A stretch of 40,818 nt of DNA from Bacteroidetes bacterium MedPE-SWsnd-G1 (lineage in GTDB: Bacteria; Bacteroidota; Bacteroidia; Flavobacteriales; Flavobacteriaceae). Numbering within the stretch: the stretch's first letter is position 1; every line of letters begins with the position of its first letter. The position numbers were made by a program, and so were the translations under genes. The stretch is taken from the NCBI GenBank assembly GCA_001874265.1, contig MPDD01000024.1, positions 1-40,818 on the forward strand, given 5' to 3'. Positions 1-8,954 of the stretch are shown here, piece by piece. Below the pieces are notes generated by a model. It was not told the DNA's origin. It saw only the letters and a list, made by a program, of their open reading frames with translations, and did not search any database.

Positions 1-26
1 GACGAAGGAAAAACGGAAAAAATACG

Positions 27-59
27 ACAGGGTTGAAGTATTTTTGACCCTGTTTTTTT
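27..59 (+). terminator. Terminator-like hairpin ahead of rplC
   Basis: A perfect 7-bp inverted repeat (ACAGGGT at 27-33, ACCCTGT at 47-53), extended by G-U pairs on both sides, encloses an 11-base loop and runs into seven T residues. It has the form of an intrinsic terminator or attenuator just before L3. The preceding gene lies outside the window; in this operon it would be expected to be rpsJ (S10). No open frame in bases 1-96 resembles the end of S10. Confidence 0.65.
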
Positions 60-96
60 AAATAGAAATAAAGTAAATAATTAAATTAAATTAAAT

Positions 97-714
97 ATGT
101 CTGGGTTAATAGGAAGAAAAATCGGAATGACCAGCTTATTCGACGAAAACGGGAAGAACATTCCTTGTACAGTAATCGAAGCAGGTCCATGCGTTGTTAC
201 CCAAGTCAGAACCGAAGAGGTTGACGGCTACAATGCGTTGCAGCTTGGTTTCGATGACAAAAAGGCAAAAAGCTCTAATAAAGCTTTAGATGGTCACTTT
301 AAAAAAGCAGGTACCACAGCCAAGAAAAAAGTCGTTGAGTTCCAAGGGTTTGAAGAAGAGTATAAATTAGGTGATTCAATTACTGTTGAGCACTTTGCTG
401 AAGGAGAGTTTGTAGATGTTTCTGCAACTTCTAAAGGTAAAGGATTTCAAGGGGTTGTAAAGCGTCATGGATTTGCCGGTGTAGGTCAAGCTACTCACGG
501 TCAACATAACCGTTTAAGAGCACCTGGTTCTATTGGAGCAGCATCTTACCCTGCACGTGTATTCAAAGGAATGCGTATGGCAGGTCGTATGGGTGGTGAT
601 AAAGTGAAAGTTCAAAATTTAAGAGTTTTAAAAGTAGTTGCAGATAAGAATCTACTTGTTGTTAAAGGATGTGTTCCTGGTCACAAAAACGCTTATGTAA
701 TCGTTAGGAAATAA
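97..714 (+). CDS. rplC: 50S ribosomal protein L3
   Basis: L3 is an early-assembly protein that binds domain VI of 23S rRNA and sends a long internal loop toward the peptidyl-transferase centre. The 205-residue protein begins with the family signature [13 protein letters not shown] and carries the basic loop [14 protein letters not shown] and the segment [18 protein letters not shown]. At the position where E. coli L3 has the PrmB-methylated glutamine (GSIGQ), this protein has alanine, so that modification cannot occur. The start follows an A/T-rich leader without a Shine-Dalgarno sequence. The stop overlaps the start of rplD by one base (TAATG), which suggests translational coupling. Confidence 0.98.
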   Translation: MSGLIGRKIGMTSLFDENGKNIPCTVIEAGPCVVTQVRTEEVDGYNALQLGFDDKKAKSSNKALDGHFKKAGTTAKKKVVEFQGFEEEYKLGDSITVEHFAEGEFVDVSATSKGKGFQGVVKRHGFAGVGQATHGQHNRLRAPGSIGAASYPARVFKGMRMAGRMGGDKVKVQNLRVLKVVADKNLLVVKGCVPGHKNAYVIVRK

Positions 715-1334
715 TGAAAGTATCAGTTTTAGACATACACGGTAAAGATACAGGAAGGAAAGTTGAACTTTCTGAGGATGTATTTGGAGTAGAAGTGAAT
801 GATCACGCTGTTTATTTAGATGTAAAGCAACACTTGGCTAATAAAAGACAAGGGACGCATAAAGCTAAAGAAAGAGCAGAGATTACTGGATCTACAAGAA
901 AGATTAAAAAACAAAAAGGAACAGGTACTGCTCGTGCGGGAAGTATCAAGTCTGGTGTTTTTAGAGGTGGAGGAAGAATGTTTGGTCCTAGACCAAGAAA
1001 TTATTCTTTCAAATTGAATAAAGGATTAAAGAAAGTTGCTCGTAGATCAGCGTTAAGTACGCAAGCAAATGAGAAAAATATTTTAGTTGTTGAAGACTTC
1101 AATTTTGAGGTTCCAAACACTAAAAATTTCATCTCAGTTTTGCAAGCTCTTGGTCTTGAGAACAAAAAGTCTTTGTTTGTGTTGGGTGAATCAAATAATA
1201 ATGTATATTTGTCATCGCGCAATTTAAAACGTGCTAAAACCATAACTAATTCAGGGTTAAGCACTTACGAAGTTTTAAATGCAAATAAAGTTGTTCTTTT
1301 AGAGAGTTCTTTAGAAGGAATTAATCAAATTTAA
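714..1334 (+). CDS. rplD: 50S ribosomal protein L4
   Basis: L4 lines the constriction of the nascent-peptide tunnel together with L22. In E. coli it also represses its own S10 operon; whether it does so here cannot be read from the sequence. The 206-residue protein has the L4 pattern of an N-terminal beta segment, a long basic tunnel loop (about residues 40-95, with [19 protein letters not shown] and the [11 protein letters not shown] motif) and a C-terminal Rossmann-like half. It starts inside the rplC stop codon. A 16-base gap separates it from rplW. Confidence 0.98.
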   Translation: MKVSVLDIHGKDTGRKVELSEDVFGVEVNDHAVYLDVKQHLANKRQGTHKAKERAEITGSTRKIKKQKGTGTARAGSIKSGVFRGGGRMFGPRPRNYSFKLNKGLKKVARRSALSTQANEKNILVVEDFNFEVPNTKNFISVLQALGLENKKSLFVLGESNNNVYLSSRNLKRAKTITNSGLSTYEVLNANKVVLLESSLEGINQI

Positions 1335-1350
1335 GCAAATAGGTATCAAT

Positions 1351-1641
1351 ATGAGTATTTTAATAAAACCTATTATAACGGAAAAAATGACAAATGATAG
1401 CGAATTATTTAATCGCTATGGGTTTGTTGTGAATAAGAATGCTAACAAAGTTGAAATCAAAAATGCTGTAGAGTCTACTTACGGTGTTTCTGTAAGTGAT
1501 GTTAGAACTATGAATTATCCAGTTAAGCGTACTACTAAATTTACAAAAAGTGGTATTCAAAACGGGATGAAAAGTGCTTATAAGAAAGCAATAGTTCAGT
1601 TAGCAGATGGAGATAACATTGATTTTTATAGCAATATCTAA
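1351..1641 (+). CDS. rplW: 50S ribosomal protein L23
   Basis: L23 sits at the tunnel exit and is the known docking site for trigger factor and the signal recognition particle. The 96-residue protein begins with the typical ILIKPIITEKMT and has the core NKNANKVEIKNAVESTYGVSVSDVRTMN. The usual mobile loop (about residues 60-75) is basic and lacks the long extension some species have. It lies between rplD and rplB with short gaps, in the conserved bacterial order. Confidence 0.97.
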   Translation: MSILIKPIITEKMTNDSELFNRYGFVVNKNANKVEIKNAVESTYGVSVSDVRTMNYPVKRTTKFTKSGIQNGMKSAYKKAIVQLADGDNIDFYSNI

Positions 1642-1650
1642 TTAAGAAAA

Positions 1651-2475
1651 ATGTCAGTTAGAAAGTTAAAACCAATAACACCAGGGCAGCGTTTTAGAGT
1701 AGTAAATGGGTTCGACGCCATCACTACTGATAAGCCGGAGAAAAGTTTACTTGCTTCGAAAAAAAGGTCTGGAGGTCGAAATAATAGCGGAAAAATGACA
1801 ATGCGTCACTTAGGTGGTGGTCATAAGAAGCAATACCGTATTATCGATTTTAAAAGAGATAAGAACGGAATTCCTGCAACAGTTAAAACAATAGAGTACG
1901 ATCCGAATCGTACTGCTTTTATTGCTTTATTAGCGTATGCTGATGGTGAGAAAAGATATGTAATTGCTCAAAATGGATTACAAGTTGGGCAAACTGTAGT
2001 ATCAGGAGATGTGGTTGCACCAGAAATTGGAAATGCAATGCCACTTGGTAAAATGCCATTAGGAACAACTATTTCTTGTATCGAATTACGTCCGGGACAA
2101 GGTGCTGTTATGGCGCGTAGTGCTGGTTCTTTTGCTCAATTAATGGCAAAAGACGGAAAGTATGCTACAGTTAAGTTGCCTTCAGGTGAAACAAGATTAA
2201 TCTTGTTAACGTGTACTGCAACTATTGGTGTAGTTTCAAACTCTGATCATCAATTGTTAGTATCTGGTAAAGCAGGTAGAACAAGATGGTTGGGTAGAAG
2301 ACCTCGAGTTCGTCCAGTAGTGATGAATCCAGTTGATCACCCAATGGGTGGTGGTGAAGGTAAATCTTCAGGAGGGCACCCTAGATCTAAGAACGGAATT
2401 CCTGCAAAAGGATTCAAGACTAGGTCTAAGACTAAAGCGAGTAATAAGTATATTTTAGAACGTAGAAAAAAATAA
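1651..2475 (+). CDS. rplB: 50S ribosomal protein L2
   Basis: L2 is needed for subunit association and for the peptidyl-transferase centre. The 274-residue protein has the OB-fold and SH3-like core and the C-terminal signature [20 protein letters not shown]. The histidine of the VDH motif is kept, while the second histidine found in many bacteria (DHPHGG) is methionine here, which I recall as common in Bacteroidota. The N-terminal and C-terminal tails are strongly basic, as expected for rRNA-penetrating extensions. Only nine and six bases separate it from its neighbours. Confidence 0.98.
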   Translation: MSVRKLKPITPGQRFRVVNGFDAITTDKPEKSLLASKKRSGGRNNSGKMTMRHLGGGHKKQYRIIDFKRDKNGIPATVKTIEYDPNRTAFIALLAYADGEKRYVIAQNGLQVGQTVVSGDVVAPEIGNAMPLGKMPLGTTISCIELRPGQGAVMARSAGSFAQLMAKDGKYATVKLPSGETRLILLTCTATIGVVSNSDHQLLVSGKAGRTRWLGRRPRVRPVVMNPVDHPMGGGEGKSSGGHPRSKNGIPAKGFKTRSKTKASNKYILERRKK

Positions 2476-2481
2476 TAAGAT

Positions 2482-2763
2482 ATGGCACGTTCATTAAAAA
2501 AAGGACCTTACGTTTTCCATAAATTGGAAAAGAAAGTACAAGCAAATTTAGATTCAGGTAAGAAAAGTGTTATCAAGACATGGTCAAGATCATCTATGAT
2601 CGTACCTGAGTTTGTTGGTCAAACAATTGCCGTTCACAACGGACGTCAATTTGTACCAGTTTATGTTACTGAAAATATGGTAGGGCATAAGTTAGGAGAG
2701 TTTTCACCAACACGTTCTTATAGAGGACATGGTGCTGACAGGAAAAATAAAGGTAAAAAATAG
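2482..2763 (+). CDS. rpsS: 30S ribosomal protein S19
   Basis: S19 binds the head of the 30S subunit together with S13 and contacts the A-site region. The 93-residue protein has the signature [19 protein letters not shown] at its start and the family block [22 protein letters not shown] near its end. Its length is normal. The start follows the rplB stop by six bases. Confidence 0.98.
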   Translation: MARSLKKGPYVFHKLEKKVQANLDSGKKSVIKTWSRSSMIVPEFVGQTIAVHNGRQFVPVYVTENMVGHKLGEFSPTRSYRGHGADRKNKGKK

Positions 2764-2772
2764 TAGGTAATC

Positions 2773-3180
2773 ATGGGAGTTCGAAAAAAATTAAGAGCAC
2801 AACAGTTAAAAGAAGAGAAGAAGCAACTTGCAGTTGCTAAGCTTACGGGTTGTCCTACATCGCCAAGAAAAATGCGTTTAGTAGCGGATTTAATTAGAGG
2901 AGTTGAAGTTGAAAAAGCTTTACAAATCTTAAAATTCAATGCTAAAGAAGCATCTATTAACCTTGAAAAATTATTGTTATCTGCCATTGCAAACTGGCAA
3001 GCTAAGAATGAAGACGCAAGTATTGAAGATGCTGGTTTATTCGTTAAAGAAATTTACGTTGATAGCGCAGGAATGTTAAAAAGATTAAGACCAGCACCAC
3101 AAGGTCGTGCACATAGAATTAGAAAACGTTCTAATCACGTGACTTTAGTGTTGGGTAATAAAATTGTTGAAAGCAAATAA
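2773..3180 (+). CDS. rplV: 50S ribosomal protein L22
   Basis: L22 contacts all 23S rRNA domains, and its hairpin reaches the tunnel constriction, where macrolide-resistance changes are known in other bacteria. This 135-residue version has a basic, glutamine-rich N-terminal tail of about 25 residues before the family core [22 protein letters not shown]. The tunnel hairpin [21 protein letters not shown] is intact, with no insertion or deletion visible. The longer N-terminus compared with the roughly 110-residue E. coli protein is typical of this phylum as far as I know. Confidence 0.97.
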   Translation: MGVRKKLRAQQLKEEKKQLAVAKLTGCPTSPRKMRLVADLIRGVEVEKALQILKFNAKEASINLEKLLLSAIANWQAKNEDASIEDAGLFVKEIYVDSAGMLKRLRPAPQGRAHRIRKRSNHVTLVLGNKIVESK

Positions 3181-3191
3181 TTCAAAGTAGC

Positions 3192-3911
3192 ATGGGACAA
3201 AAGACAAATCCAATAGGAAATCGTTTAGGAATTATCAGAGGATGGGAATCTAACTGGTATGGAGGAAATGACTACGGCGATAAAATTGCTGAAGACGATA
3301 AAATAAGAAAGTACGTACGTGCTAGATTATTTAAAGCAAGTGTATCAAGAGTAATTATCGAGCGCACACTTAAACTTGTAACCGTTACTATCACTACTGC
3401 TAGACCTGGTATTATTATCGGAAAAGGTGGTCAAGAGGTAGACAAGTTAAAAGAAGAGTTAAAGAAAATTACTGGGAAAGAGGTTCAAATCAACATTTTT
3501 GAAATCAAACGCCCTGAGCTTGATGCAACATTAGTAGGAGCGAGTATTGCTCGTCAGATTGAAGGCCGAATTTCATACAGACGTGCGATCAAAATGGCTA
3601 TCGCTGCTGCAACTAGAATGAATGCAGAAGGTATTAAGATTCAAATTAGTGGTCGTTTGAACGGTGCGGAAATGGCGCGTTCTGAACACTATAAAGAAGG
3701 AAGAATTCCTCTTTCTACTTTTAGAGCTGATATTGATTATGCATTTGTAGAATCTAATACTACCTATGGAAAATTAGGGATTAAAGTATGGATTATGAAA
3801 GGTGAGGTTTACGGAAAGAGAGAATTATCTCCGCTTGTTGGTTTATCTAAGAAGCAAGGTGGTAAGTCAGGTGGAAAGAGACAATCGAGACAACCTCGTA
3901 GAAGAAATTAA
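3192..3911 (+). CDS. rpsC: 30S ribosomal protein S3
   Basis: S3 lines the mRNA entry channel with S4 and S5 and contributes to the ribosomal helicase activity. The 239-residue protein has the N-terminal [14 protein letters not shown] signature, a type II KH domain with the GKGG loop at residues 77-80, and the C-terminal S3 domain ([20 protein letters not shown] and [12 protein letters not shown]). The last 25 residues form a Gly/Lys/Arg/Gln-rich tail. A 25-base gap follows before rplP. Confidence 0.98.
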   Translation: MGQKTNPIGNRLGIIRGWESNWYGGNDYGDKIAEDDKIRKYVRARLFKASVSRVIIERTLKLVTVTITTARPGIIIGKGGQEVDKLKEELKKITGKEVQINIFEIKRPELDATLVGASIARQIEGRISYRRAIKMAIAAATRMNAEGIKIQISGRLNGAEMARSEHYKEGRIPLSTFRADIDYAFVESNTTYGKLGIKVWIMKGEVYGKRELSPLVGLSKKQGGKSGGKRQSRQPRRRN

Positions 3912-3936
3912 TTTTAGATTTTAGAAACTAGAAAAG

Positions 3937-4365
3937 ATGTTACAGCCAAAAAGAGTAAAATATCGTAAAGTACAGAAAGCAAAAGGAAATATGAAAGGGA
4001 ATGCCGGAAGAGGTACACAACTTTCAAATGGAATGTTTGGGATAAAATCATTAGACCAAGATTTGCTTACATCTCGTCAAATCGAAGCAGCTCGTATTGC
4101 AGCAACTCGTTATATGAAAAGAGAAGGTCAGTTATGGATTAAAATTTTTCCAGACAAACCTATTACTAAAAAACCATTAGAAGTACGTATGGGTAAAGGT
4201 AAAGGTGCACCAGAATATTTCGTAGCAGTTGTAAAACCAGGAAGAGTTTTGTTTGAAATAGGAGGAGTTCCTATGGATGTAGCGAAAGAAGCTTTGCGTT
4301 TAGCAGCACAAAAGTTGCCAGTTAAAACAAAATTCATCGTTGCTAGAGACTACGATAACGCTTAA
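3937..4365 (+). CDS. rplP: 50S ribosomal protein L16
   Basis: L16 positions the tRNA elbow in the A site and is a late assembly protein. The 142-residue protein begins with [18 protein letters not shown] and carries the basic block [32 protein letters not shown]. The glycine-rich loop [23 protein letters not shown] points into the tRNA site. In E. coli one arginine of this loop is hydroxylated by RoxA/YcfD; no such enzyme is encoded in this window. Confidence 0.98.
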   Translation: MLQPKRVKYRKVQKAKGNMKGNAGRGTQLSNGMFGIKSLDQDLLTSRQIEAARIAATRYMKREGQLWIKIFPDKPITKKPLEVRMGKGKGAPEYFVAVVKPGRVLFEIGGVPMDVAKEALRLAAQKLPVKTKFIVARDYDNA

Positions 4366-4376
4366 TCGATAAAGTA

Positions 4377-4568
4377 ATGAAACAGTCAGAAATTAAAGAA
4401 TTATCAGTTGAAGATTTACAAGAGAAATTAGTTCAATTGAAGAAAAATTATACTGATCTTAAAATGGCTCACGCTATTACACCATTGGAAACTCCAATGC
4501 AATTGAGAGCCCTTAGAAAAACTGTTGCTAGAGTTGCAACAGAATTAACTAATAGAGAAGTACAATAG
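4377..4568 (+). CDS. rpmC: 50S ribosomal protein L29
   Basis: L29 is a small two-helix protein next to L23 at the tunnel exit. The 63-residue product begins MKQSEIKELSVEDLQEKL and ends with the helix LRKTVARVATELTNREVQ, both typical. It lies in the conserved position between rplP and rpsQ with gaps of 11 and 9 bases. Confidence 0.96.
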   Translation: MKQSEIKELSVEDLQEKLVQLKKNYTDLKMAHAITPLETPMQLRALRKTVARVATELTNREVQ

Positions 4569-4577
4569 TATTTAAAG

Positions 4578-4835
4578 ATGGAAAAAAGAAATCTTAGAAA
4601 AGAGAGAATTGGTGTTGTTTCTAGTAACAAAATGGACAAGTCTATTGTTGTTGCAGAGGTTAAGAAAACAAAGCACCCTATGTACGGAAAGTTTGTATTA
4701 AAAACGAAGAAGTACGTTGCACACGACGAAACTAATGATTGTAACATTGGAGACACTGTTAAAATTATGGAAACACGTCCGTTGAGTAAATCAAAACGTT
4801 GGAGATTAGTAGAAATCCTAGAAAGAGCTAAATAA
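4578..4835 (+). CDS. rpsQ: 30S ribosomal protein S17
   Basis: S17 is a primary-binding OB-fold protein at the junction of 16S rRNA helices 7 and 11. The 85-residue product has the pattern [19 protein letters not shown], the KHPMYGKFV strand and the motif [18 protein letters not shown], all diagnostic. It starts nine bases after rpmC and ends six bases before rplN. Confidence 0.98.
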   Translation: MEKRNLRKERIGVVSSNKMDKSIVVAEVKKTKHPMYGKFVLKTKKYVAHDETNDCNIGDTVKIMETRPLSKSKRWRLVEILERAK

Positions 4836-4841
4836 TTTATT

Positions 4842-5213
4842 ATGTTACAGACAGAATCAAGATTAAGAGTAGCTGACAATACTGGAGCAAAAGAAGTTTT
4901 AGTAATTCGTGTTTTAGGAGGAACTAAAAAGCGTTATGCTTCTATTGGTGATAAAATTGTTGTTTCAGTGAAACAAGTTACACCAAACGGATCGGTTAAA
5001 AAAGGTCAGGTAGCAAAGGCAGTTGTTGTTCGTACCAAGAAAGAAGTTAGAAGAAGAGATGGATCTTATATCCGTTTTGATGATAATGCATGTGTATTAT
5101 TGGACAGTACTTCTGGTGAAATGAAAGGAACACGTGTTTTTGGACCGGTTGCAAGAGAACTTCGTGAAAAGCAATTCATGAAAATTGTATCATTAGCACC
5201 TGAAGTGCTTTAA
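4842..5213 (+). CDS. rplN: 50S ribosomal protein L14
   Basis: L14 forms intersubunit bridges and is the binding site of the silencing factor RsfS in other bacteria. The 123-residue product has the N-terminal [18 protein letters not shown] signature, the beta-barrel core with [18 protein letters not shown], and the C-terminal [13 protein letters not shown] block. It is full length and opens the spc part of the cluster. Confidence 0.98.
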   Translation: MLQTESRLRVADNTGAKEVLVIRVLGGTKKRYASIGDKIVVSVKQVTPNGSVKKGQVAKAVVVRTKKEVRRRDGSYIRFDDNACVLLDSTSGEMKGTRVFGPVARELREKQFMKIVSLAPEVL

Positions 5214-5229
5214 TAAACTATAAGAAACG

Positions 5230-5538
5230 ATGGCAAAATTAAAGATAAAGTCAGGAGATACAGTTAGAGTATTAGCTGGTGATCACAAAGGTGAAGAAGG
5301 AAAAGTAGTGAAAGTAATCATTGCTAAAAATAGAGCGATTGTAGAAGGTGTCAATATGGTATCTAAGCACGCAAAACCTAGCGCAGAGAATCCACAAGGA
5401 GGAATTGTAAAGAAAGAAGCTTCAATCCATATTTCAAACTTAGGTTTGATTGAAAATGGTGCTACTGTAAGAGTAGGATACAAAATGGAAGGCGACAAGA
5501 AAGTTAGGGTATCTAAAAAAACGGATAAAGCAATTTAG
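5230..5538 (+). CDS. rplX: 50S ribosomal protein L24
   Basis: L24 is an assembly initiator that binds the 5-prime end of 23S rRNA. The 102-residue product has a KOW motif at about residues 7-33 ([21 protein letters not shown]), followed by the conserved [25 protein letters not shown] region, shown here only to 20 residues as [18 protein letters not shown]. It ends two bases before rplE. Confidence 0.97.
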   Translation: MAKLKIKSGDTVRVLAGDHKGEEGKVVKVIIAKNRAIVEGVNMVSKHAKPSAENPQGGIVKKEASIHISNLGLIENGATVRVGYKMEGDKKVRVSKKTDKAI

Positions 5539-5540
5539 TT

Positions 5541-6092
5541 ATGGCATATACACCAAGACTTAAAGAAGAATATAAGAGTAGAATAGTTTCTGCTCTTACT
5601 GAAGAATTCGGTTACAAAAATGTAATGCAAGTTCCTAAATTACAAAAAATTGTAGTTAGTAAAGGAGTAGGTGCTGCTGTAGCTGATAAGAAATTAATAG
5701 ATCACGCTTTAGAAGAGTTGATGAAAATCACTGGTCAAAAAGCAATATCTACAATGTCTAAAAAAGACGTTGCTACCTTTAAATTACGTAAAGGAATGCC
5801 AATTGGTGTGAAAGTTACGTTGAGAGGTGAGAAAATGTATGAGTTTTTAGATAGATTAGTAACTGCATCATTACCACGTGTACGTGATTTCAACGGAATC
5901 AAAGCAACTGGTTTTGACGGTAGAGGGAACTACAATTTAGGTATTACTGAGCAAATCATTTTCCCAGAAATTGATATTGATAAAGTAAACAAAATTGGTG
6001 GTATGGATATTACATTTGTAACATCTGCTCCTACTGATAAGGAAGCGAAATCATTATTACACGAACTAGGTTTACCTTTTAAAAAGAACTAA
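5541..6092 (+). CDS. rplE: 50S ribosomal protein L5
   Basis: L5 binds 5S rRNA in the central protuberance and bridges to S13. The 183-residue product shows the N-terminal [20 protein letters not shown], the P-site loop [16 protein letters not shown] and the C-terminal [17 protein letters not shown] block. In E. coli the start region of this gene is where S8 binds to repress the spc operon. Here the more suggestive structure lies one gene later, before rpsH. Confidence 0.98.
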   Translation: MAYTPRLKEEYKSRIVSALTEEFGYKNVMQVPKLQKIVVSKGVGAAVADKKLIDHALEELMKITGQKAISTMSKKDVATFKLRKGMPIGVKVTLRGEKMYEFLDRLVTASLPRVRDFNGIKATGFDGRGNYNLGITEQIIFPEIDIDKVNKIGGMDITFVTSAPTDKEAKSLLHELGLPFKKN

Positions 6093-6093
6093 G

Positions 6094-6363
6094 ATGGCTA
6101 AAGAATCAATGAAAGCCCGTGAGGTTAAAAGAGCGAAAACAGTAGCAAAATATGCTGAGAAAAGAAAGGCTTTAAAAGAAGCTGGAGATTACGAAGCATT
6201 ACAAAAGTTACCAAAAAATGCATCGCCAATACGTATGCATAATCGTTGTAAATTAACGGGAAGACCAAAAGGTTATATGCGTCAGTTCGGAATTTCACGT
6301 GTGACGTTCCGTAAAATGGCAAACCAAGGTTTGATACCAGGAGTTAGAAAAGCTTCTTGGTAA
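6094..6363 (+). CDS. rpsN: 30S ribosomal protein S14, zinc-free long form
   Basis: S14 is a late-assembly protein of the 30S head. At 89 residues this is the long form without a zinc ribbon. It has a single cysteine in the [21 protein letters not shown] block, where short zinc-binding S14 has two CxxC pairs. It starts one base after the rplE stop. A 68-base gap with a compound stem-loop follows before rpsH. Confidence 0.97.
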   Translation: MAKESMKAREVKRAKTVAKYAEKRKALKEAGDYEALQKLPKNASPIRMHNRCKLTGRPKGYMRQFGISRVTFRKMANQGLIPGVRKASW

Positions 6364-6376
6364 AATTAGAATTATA

Positions 6377-6424
6377 AATTGGTTCGTAGTTTGGCAATAG
6401 TGCCAAAAACCTGAACCGCAAATT
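6377..6424 (+). promoter_or_regulatory. Compound stem-loop in the rpsN-rpsH gap
   Basis: Nested inverted repeats fill most of the gap. The inner stem is TTTGGCA (390-396) with TGCCAAA (401-407) around an ATAG tetraloop. The outer stem is GGTTC (381-385) with GAACC (413-417). A further AATT/AATT pair is separated by a GCA bulge (offsets within 6377-6424). Stem coordinates in brackets are relative to 6000. There is no T tract, so a terminator is unlikely. Its place directly before rpsH makes an S8-binding translational operator a reasonable inference, because S8 is the spc repressor in E. coli. Confidence 0.6.
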
Positions 6425-6431
6425 AATATAT

Positions 6432-6830
6432 ATGTATACAGATCCAATTGCAGATTATCTAACAAGAGTTAGAAATGCTGTAGCAGCAGGACACAGAGTT
6501 GTTGAGATTCCTTCTTCAAATGTGAAGAAAGAAATCACAAAAATTTTGTTTGATCAAGGGTATATTTTAAGTTACAAATTCGAAGATAATTCTGTACAAG
6601 GAAGCATCAAGATTGCCTTAAAATATGACCGTCAAACAAAAGAATCGGTAATTAGAAATATCGAAAGAGTTAGTACACCAGGTTTACGTCAGTATGCTGG
6701 AGCTAAAGAGATGCCAAGAGTTTTAAATGGACTAGGTATTGCTATTGTTTCTACTTCAAATGGAGTAATGACAAACAAGCAAGCTGTTCAAGAAAACGTT
6801 GGTGGTGAAGTTTTATGTTACGTTTATTAA
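6432..6830 (+). CDS. rpsH: 30S ribosomal protein S8
   Basis: S8 binds the central domain of 16S rRNA and in E. coli represses the spc operon. The 132-residue product has the N-terminal TDPIADYLTRVRNAV signature and the C-terminal LNGLGIAIVSTSNGVMTNKQA block, which holds the conserved STS/G rRNA-contact motif. Unlike most spc genes here it is preceded by a 68-base gap with a compound stem-loop. The L6 gene follows after 12 bases. Confidence 0.98.
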   Translation: MYTDPIADYLTRVRNAVAAGHRVVEIPSSNVKKEITKILFDQGYILSYKFEDNSVQGSIKIALKYDRQTKESVIRNIERVSTPGLRQYAGAKEMPRVLNGLGIAIVSTSNGVMTNKQAVQENVGGEVLCYVY

Positions 6831-6842
6831 AAATTAGGAAAG

Positions 6843-7385
6843 ATGTCAAGAATAGGAAATAATCCAATCGCGCTTCCTGATGGAGTAACAGTTGAACTAA
6901 ATGACAACGTAGTTACCGTAAAAGGAAAATTAGGAGAATTATCTCAAGAAATTAAAGAGATTACCGTAAATATTGAAGAAGGTGTTGTTTCTGTAGCACG
7001 CCCTTCTGATAGTAAAGATCATAAAGCAAAGCATGGTTTATATCGTTCTTTATTAAACAATATGATTGAAGGTGTATCTAAAGGATGGACTAAAGAATTA
7101 GAATTAGTTGGAGTAGGTTATAGAGCATCTAATCAAGGTCAAAAACTTGATTTAGCTTTAGGATTCTCTCACAATATTGTTTTAAATATTGCTCCAGAGG
7201 TAAAAGTAGAGACAGTGTCAGAAAAGGGAAAGAACCCTATCGTTAAATTAACTTCTCATGACAAACAATTAGTTGGTCAAGTGGCTGCAAAGATTCGTTC
7301 TTTCCGTACGCCAGAGCCGTACAAAGGAAAAGGAGTTAAATTTGTTGGTGAAGAAATTAGAAGAAAAGCAGGTAAAACTGCATAA
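6843..7385 (+). CDS. rplF: 50S ribosomal protein L6
   Basis: L6 consists of two related domains and lies near the factor-binding site. The 180-residue product starts MSRIGNNPIALPDGVTVEL and ends with the signature PEPYKGKGVKFVGEEIRRKAGK. Both repeats are complete and the length is normal. Confidence 0.98.
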   Translation: MSRIGNNPIALPDGVTVELNDNVVTVKGKLGELSQEIKEITVNIEEGVVSVARPSDSKDHKAKHGLYRSLLNNMIEGVSKGWTKELELVGVGYRASNQGQKLDLALGFSHNIVLNIAPEVKVETVSEKGKNPIVKLTSHDKQLVGQVAAKIRSFRTPEPYKGKGVKFVGEEIRRKAGKTA

Positions 7386-7397
7386 TTTATAGAAATT

Positions 7398-7748
7398 ATG
7401 GCATTATCAAAGCTAGAAAGAAGACAAAGAATTAAGTATAGAATCAGAAAAGTTGTTTCTGGAACTGCATCTAAACCAAGATTATCAGTTTTTAGAAGTA
7501 ACAAAGAGATTTATGCTCAGTTAATAGATGATGTTGCGGGTACTACTTTAGCATCTGTATCATCAAGAGATAAAGCAATTGCTTCAGGTTCTAAGAACGA
7601 AGTAGCAGCAGCAACTGGTAAAGCAATCGCTGACGCTGCATCGAAAGCAGGAATCGAAACTTGTGCTTTTGATAGAAATGGTTATTTGTATCACGGTAGG
7701 GTTAAGACTCTAGCAGAAGCTGCAAGAGAAGCAGGTTTAAAATTTTAA
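7398..7748 (+). CDS. rplR: 50S ribosomal protein L18
   Basis: L18 binds 5S rRNA with L5. The 116-residue product contains the basic N-terminus [25 protein letters not shown] (given here as [15 protein letters not shown]) and the core [21 protein letters not shown]. Size and order in the operon are standard. Confidence 0.97.
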   Translation: MALSKLERRQRIKYRIRKVVSGTASKPRLSVFRSNKEIYAQLIDDVAGTTLASVSSRDKAIASGSKNEVAAATGKAIADAASKAGIETCAFDRNGYLYHGRVKTLAEAAREAGLKF

Positions 7749-7755
7749 TTAGATT

Positions 7756-8280
7756 ATGAGCAGTTCATATAAAAACGTAGAAAGAGTTAAACCTAGTGGT
7801 TTAGAACTACAAGATCATTTAGTTGGAGTACAACGTGTTACTAAAGTAACAAAAGGAGGTAGAGCATTTGGCTTTTCTGCTATTGTTGTTGTTGGTGATG
7901 GTAACGGTGTAGTTGGACATGGATTAGGAAAATCTAAAGATGTAGCATCTGCTATTGCAAAAGCAATTGAAGACGCTAAGAAAAACTTGGTAAGAATTCC
8001 AATTATAAACCAAACATTACCACACGAACAAAAAGGTAAATTTGGTGGAGCAAGAGTATTCTTAAAGCCAGCATCTCACGGTACGGGAGTTATTGCCGGT
8101 GGAGCAGTACGTGCGGTATTAGAATCAGTTGGTGTACATGATGTATTATCAAAATCTATTGGTTCTTCTAACCCTCACAACGTAGTAAAAGCAACTTTTG
8201 ATGCTTTATTACAATTGCGTAGTGCAGTTGATGTTGCGAAGGCTAGAGGTATTTCTTTAGAAAAAGTGTTTAAAGGATAA
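7756..8280 (+). CDS. rpsE: 30S ribosomal protein S5
   Basis: S5 contributes to decoding accuracy and mRNA entry. The 174-residue protein has the double-stranded-RNA-binding-like N-terminal domain with the spectinomycin-pocket loop [21 protein letters not shown], of which [15 protein letters not shown] is the diagnostic part. The C-terminal domain carries [20 protein letters not shown] and the [11 protein letters not shown] block. No change in the pocket loop is obvious. Confidence 0.98.
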   Translation: MSSSYKNVERVKPSGLELQDHLVGVQRVTKVTKGGRAFGFSAIVVVGDGNGVVGHGLGKSKDVASAIAKAIEDAKKNLVRIPIINQTLPHEQKGKFGGARVFLKPASHGTGVIAGGAVRAVLESVGVHDVLSKSIGSSNPHNVVKATFDALLQLRSAVDVAKARGISLEKVFKG

Positions 8281-8292
8281 ATCAATTAGACG

Positions 8293-8475
8293 ATGGCAAA
8301 AATTAGAGTTACACAAGTAAAAAGTAAGATAAGACGTCCTCAGAACCAAAAGAGAACGTTAGAAGCATTAGGCTTACGTAAGATTGATCAGGTTGTAGAG
8401 CATGAAGCTACACCAGCAATCCTTGGAATGGTAAATACAGTTAAACACTTAATTTCCGTTGAGGAAGTTAAATAA
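8293..8475 (+). CDS. rpmD: 50S ribosomal protein L30
   Basis: A 60-residue product with the L30 pattern: an N-terminal strand KIRVTQVKSKI, the IRRPQNQKRTLEALGLRKI helix, and a C-terminal TVKHLISVEEV. It binds 23S rRNA domain II/V. It lies between rpsE and rplO, the usual place, with gaps of 12 and 15 bases. Confidence 0.96.
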   Translation: MAKIRVTQVKSKIRRPQNQKRTLEALGLRKIDQVVEHEATPAILGMVNTVKHLISVEEVK

Positions 8476-8490
8476 CAGATATAAACAGTT

Positions 8491-8943
8491 ATGGCATTAA
8501 ATAACTTAAAACCAGCAGCAGGTTCTGTAAAAGGAGCGGCGAAAAGAGTTGGTAGAGGACAAGGTTCTGGTAAAGGTGGAACTGCAACAAGAGGTCATAA
8601 AGGAGCAAAGTCGCGTTCTGGATATTCTAGAAAAATAGGATTCGAGGGTGGACAAATGCCTTTACAAAAGCGTGTACCTAAGTTTGGTTTTACTAACATT
8701 AATCGTAAAGAGTATGTTGGAGTAAACCTTGATAAGTTACAGGAACTTGTTGAAAATGGTAAAATTACTGATACGGTAACAATGGATGTATTAGTAGAAA
8801 ATCGTTTAGCTCGTAGAAATGATCTAGTGAAGATTTTAGGAAGAGGAGAGTTAAAAGCGAAATTGAACGTAACAGTACATAAATTTACTGCAACTGCAAA
8901 AGCGGCTATCGAAGCGGCTGGAGGTGAAGCAGCAACTTTATAA
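8491..8943 (+). CDS. rplO: 50S ribosomal protein L15
   Basis: L15 is an assembly protein with a long basic N-terminal extension into the 50S core. The 150-residue product has the NNLKPAAGSVKGAAKRVGRG start, the Gly/Lys-rich stretch GSGKGGTATRGHKGAKSRSG and the EGGQMPLQKRVPKFGF signature. secY follows after 11 bases. Confidence 0.98.
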   Translation: MALNNLKPAAGSVKGAAKRVGRGQGSGKGGTATRGHKGAKSRSGYSRKIGFEGGQMPLQKRVPKFGFTNINRKEYVGVNLDKLQELVENGKITDTVTMDVLVENRLARRNDLVKILGRGELKAKLNVTVHKFTATAKAAIEAAGGEAATL

Positions 8944-8954
8944 TAGTTATATAG

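Noticed and set aside
1-96. C-terminus of S10 (rpsJ) at the left edge
   Set aside because: None of the three + strand frames here resembles the conserved end of S10; the bases look intergenic.
4469-4879. 136-codon antisense open frame across rpmC and rpsQ
   Set aside because: It lies wholly over two certain ribosomal protein genes, has no recognisable motif, and is explained by the codon bias of the + strand.
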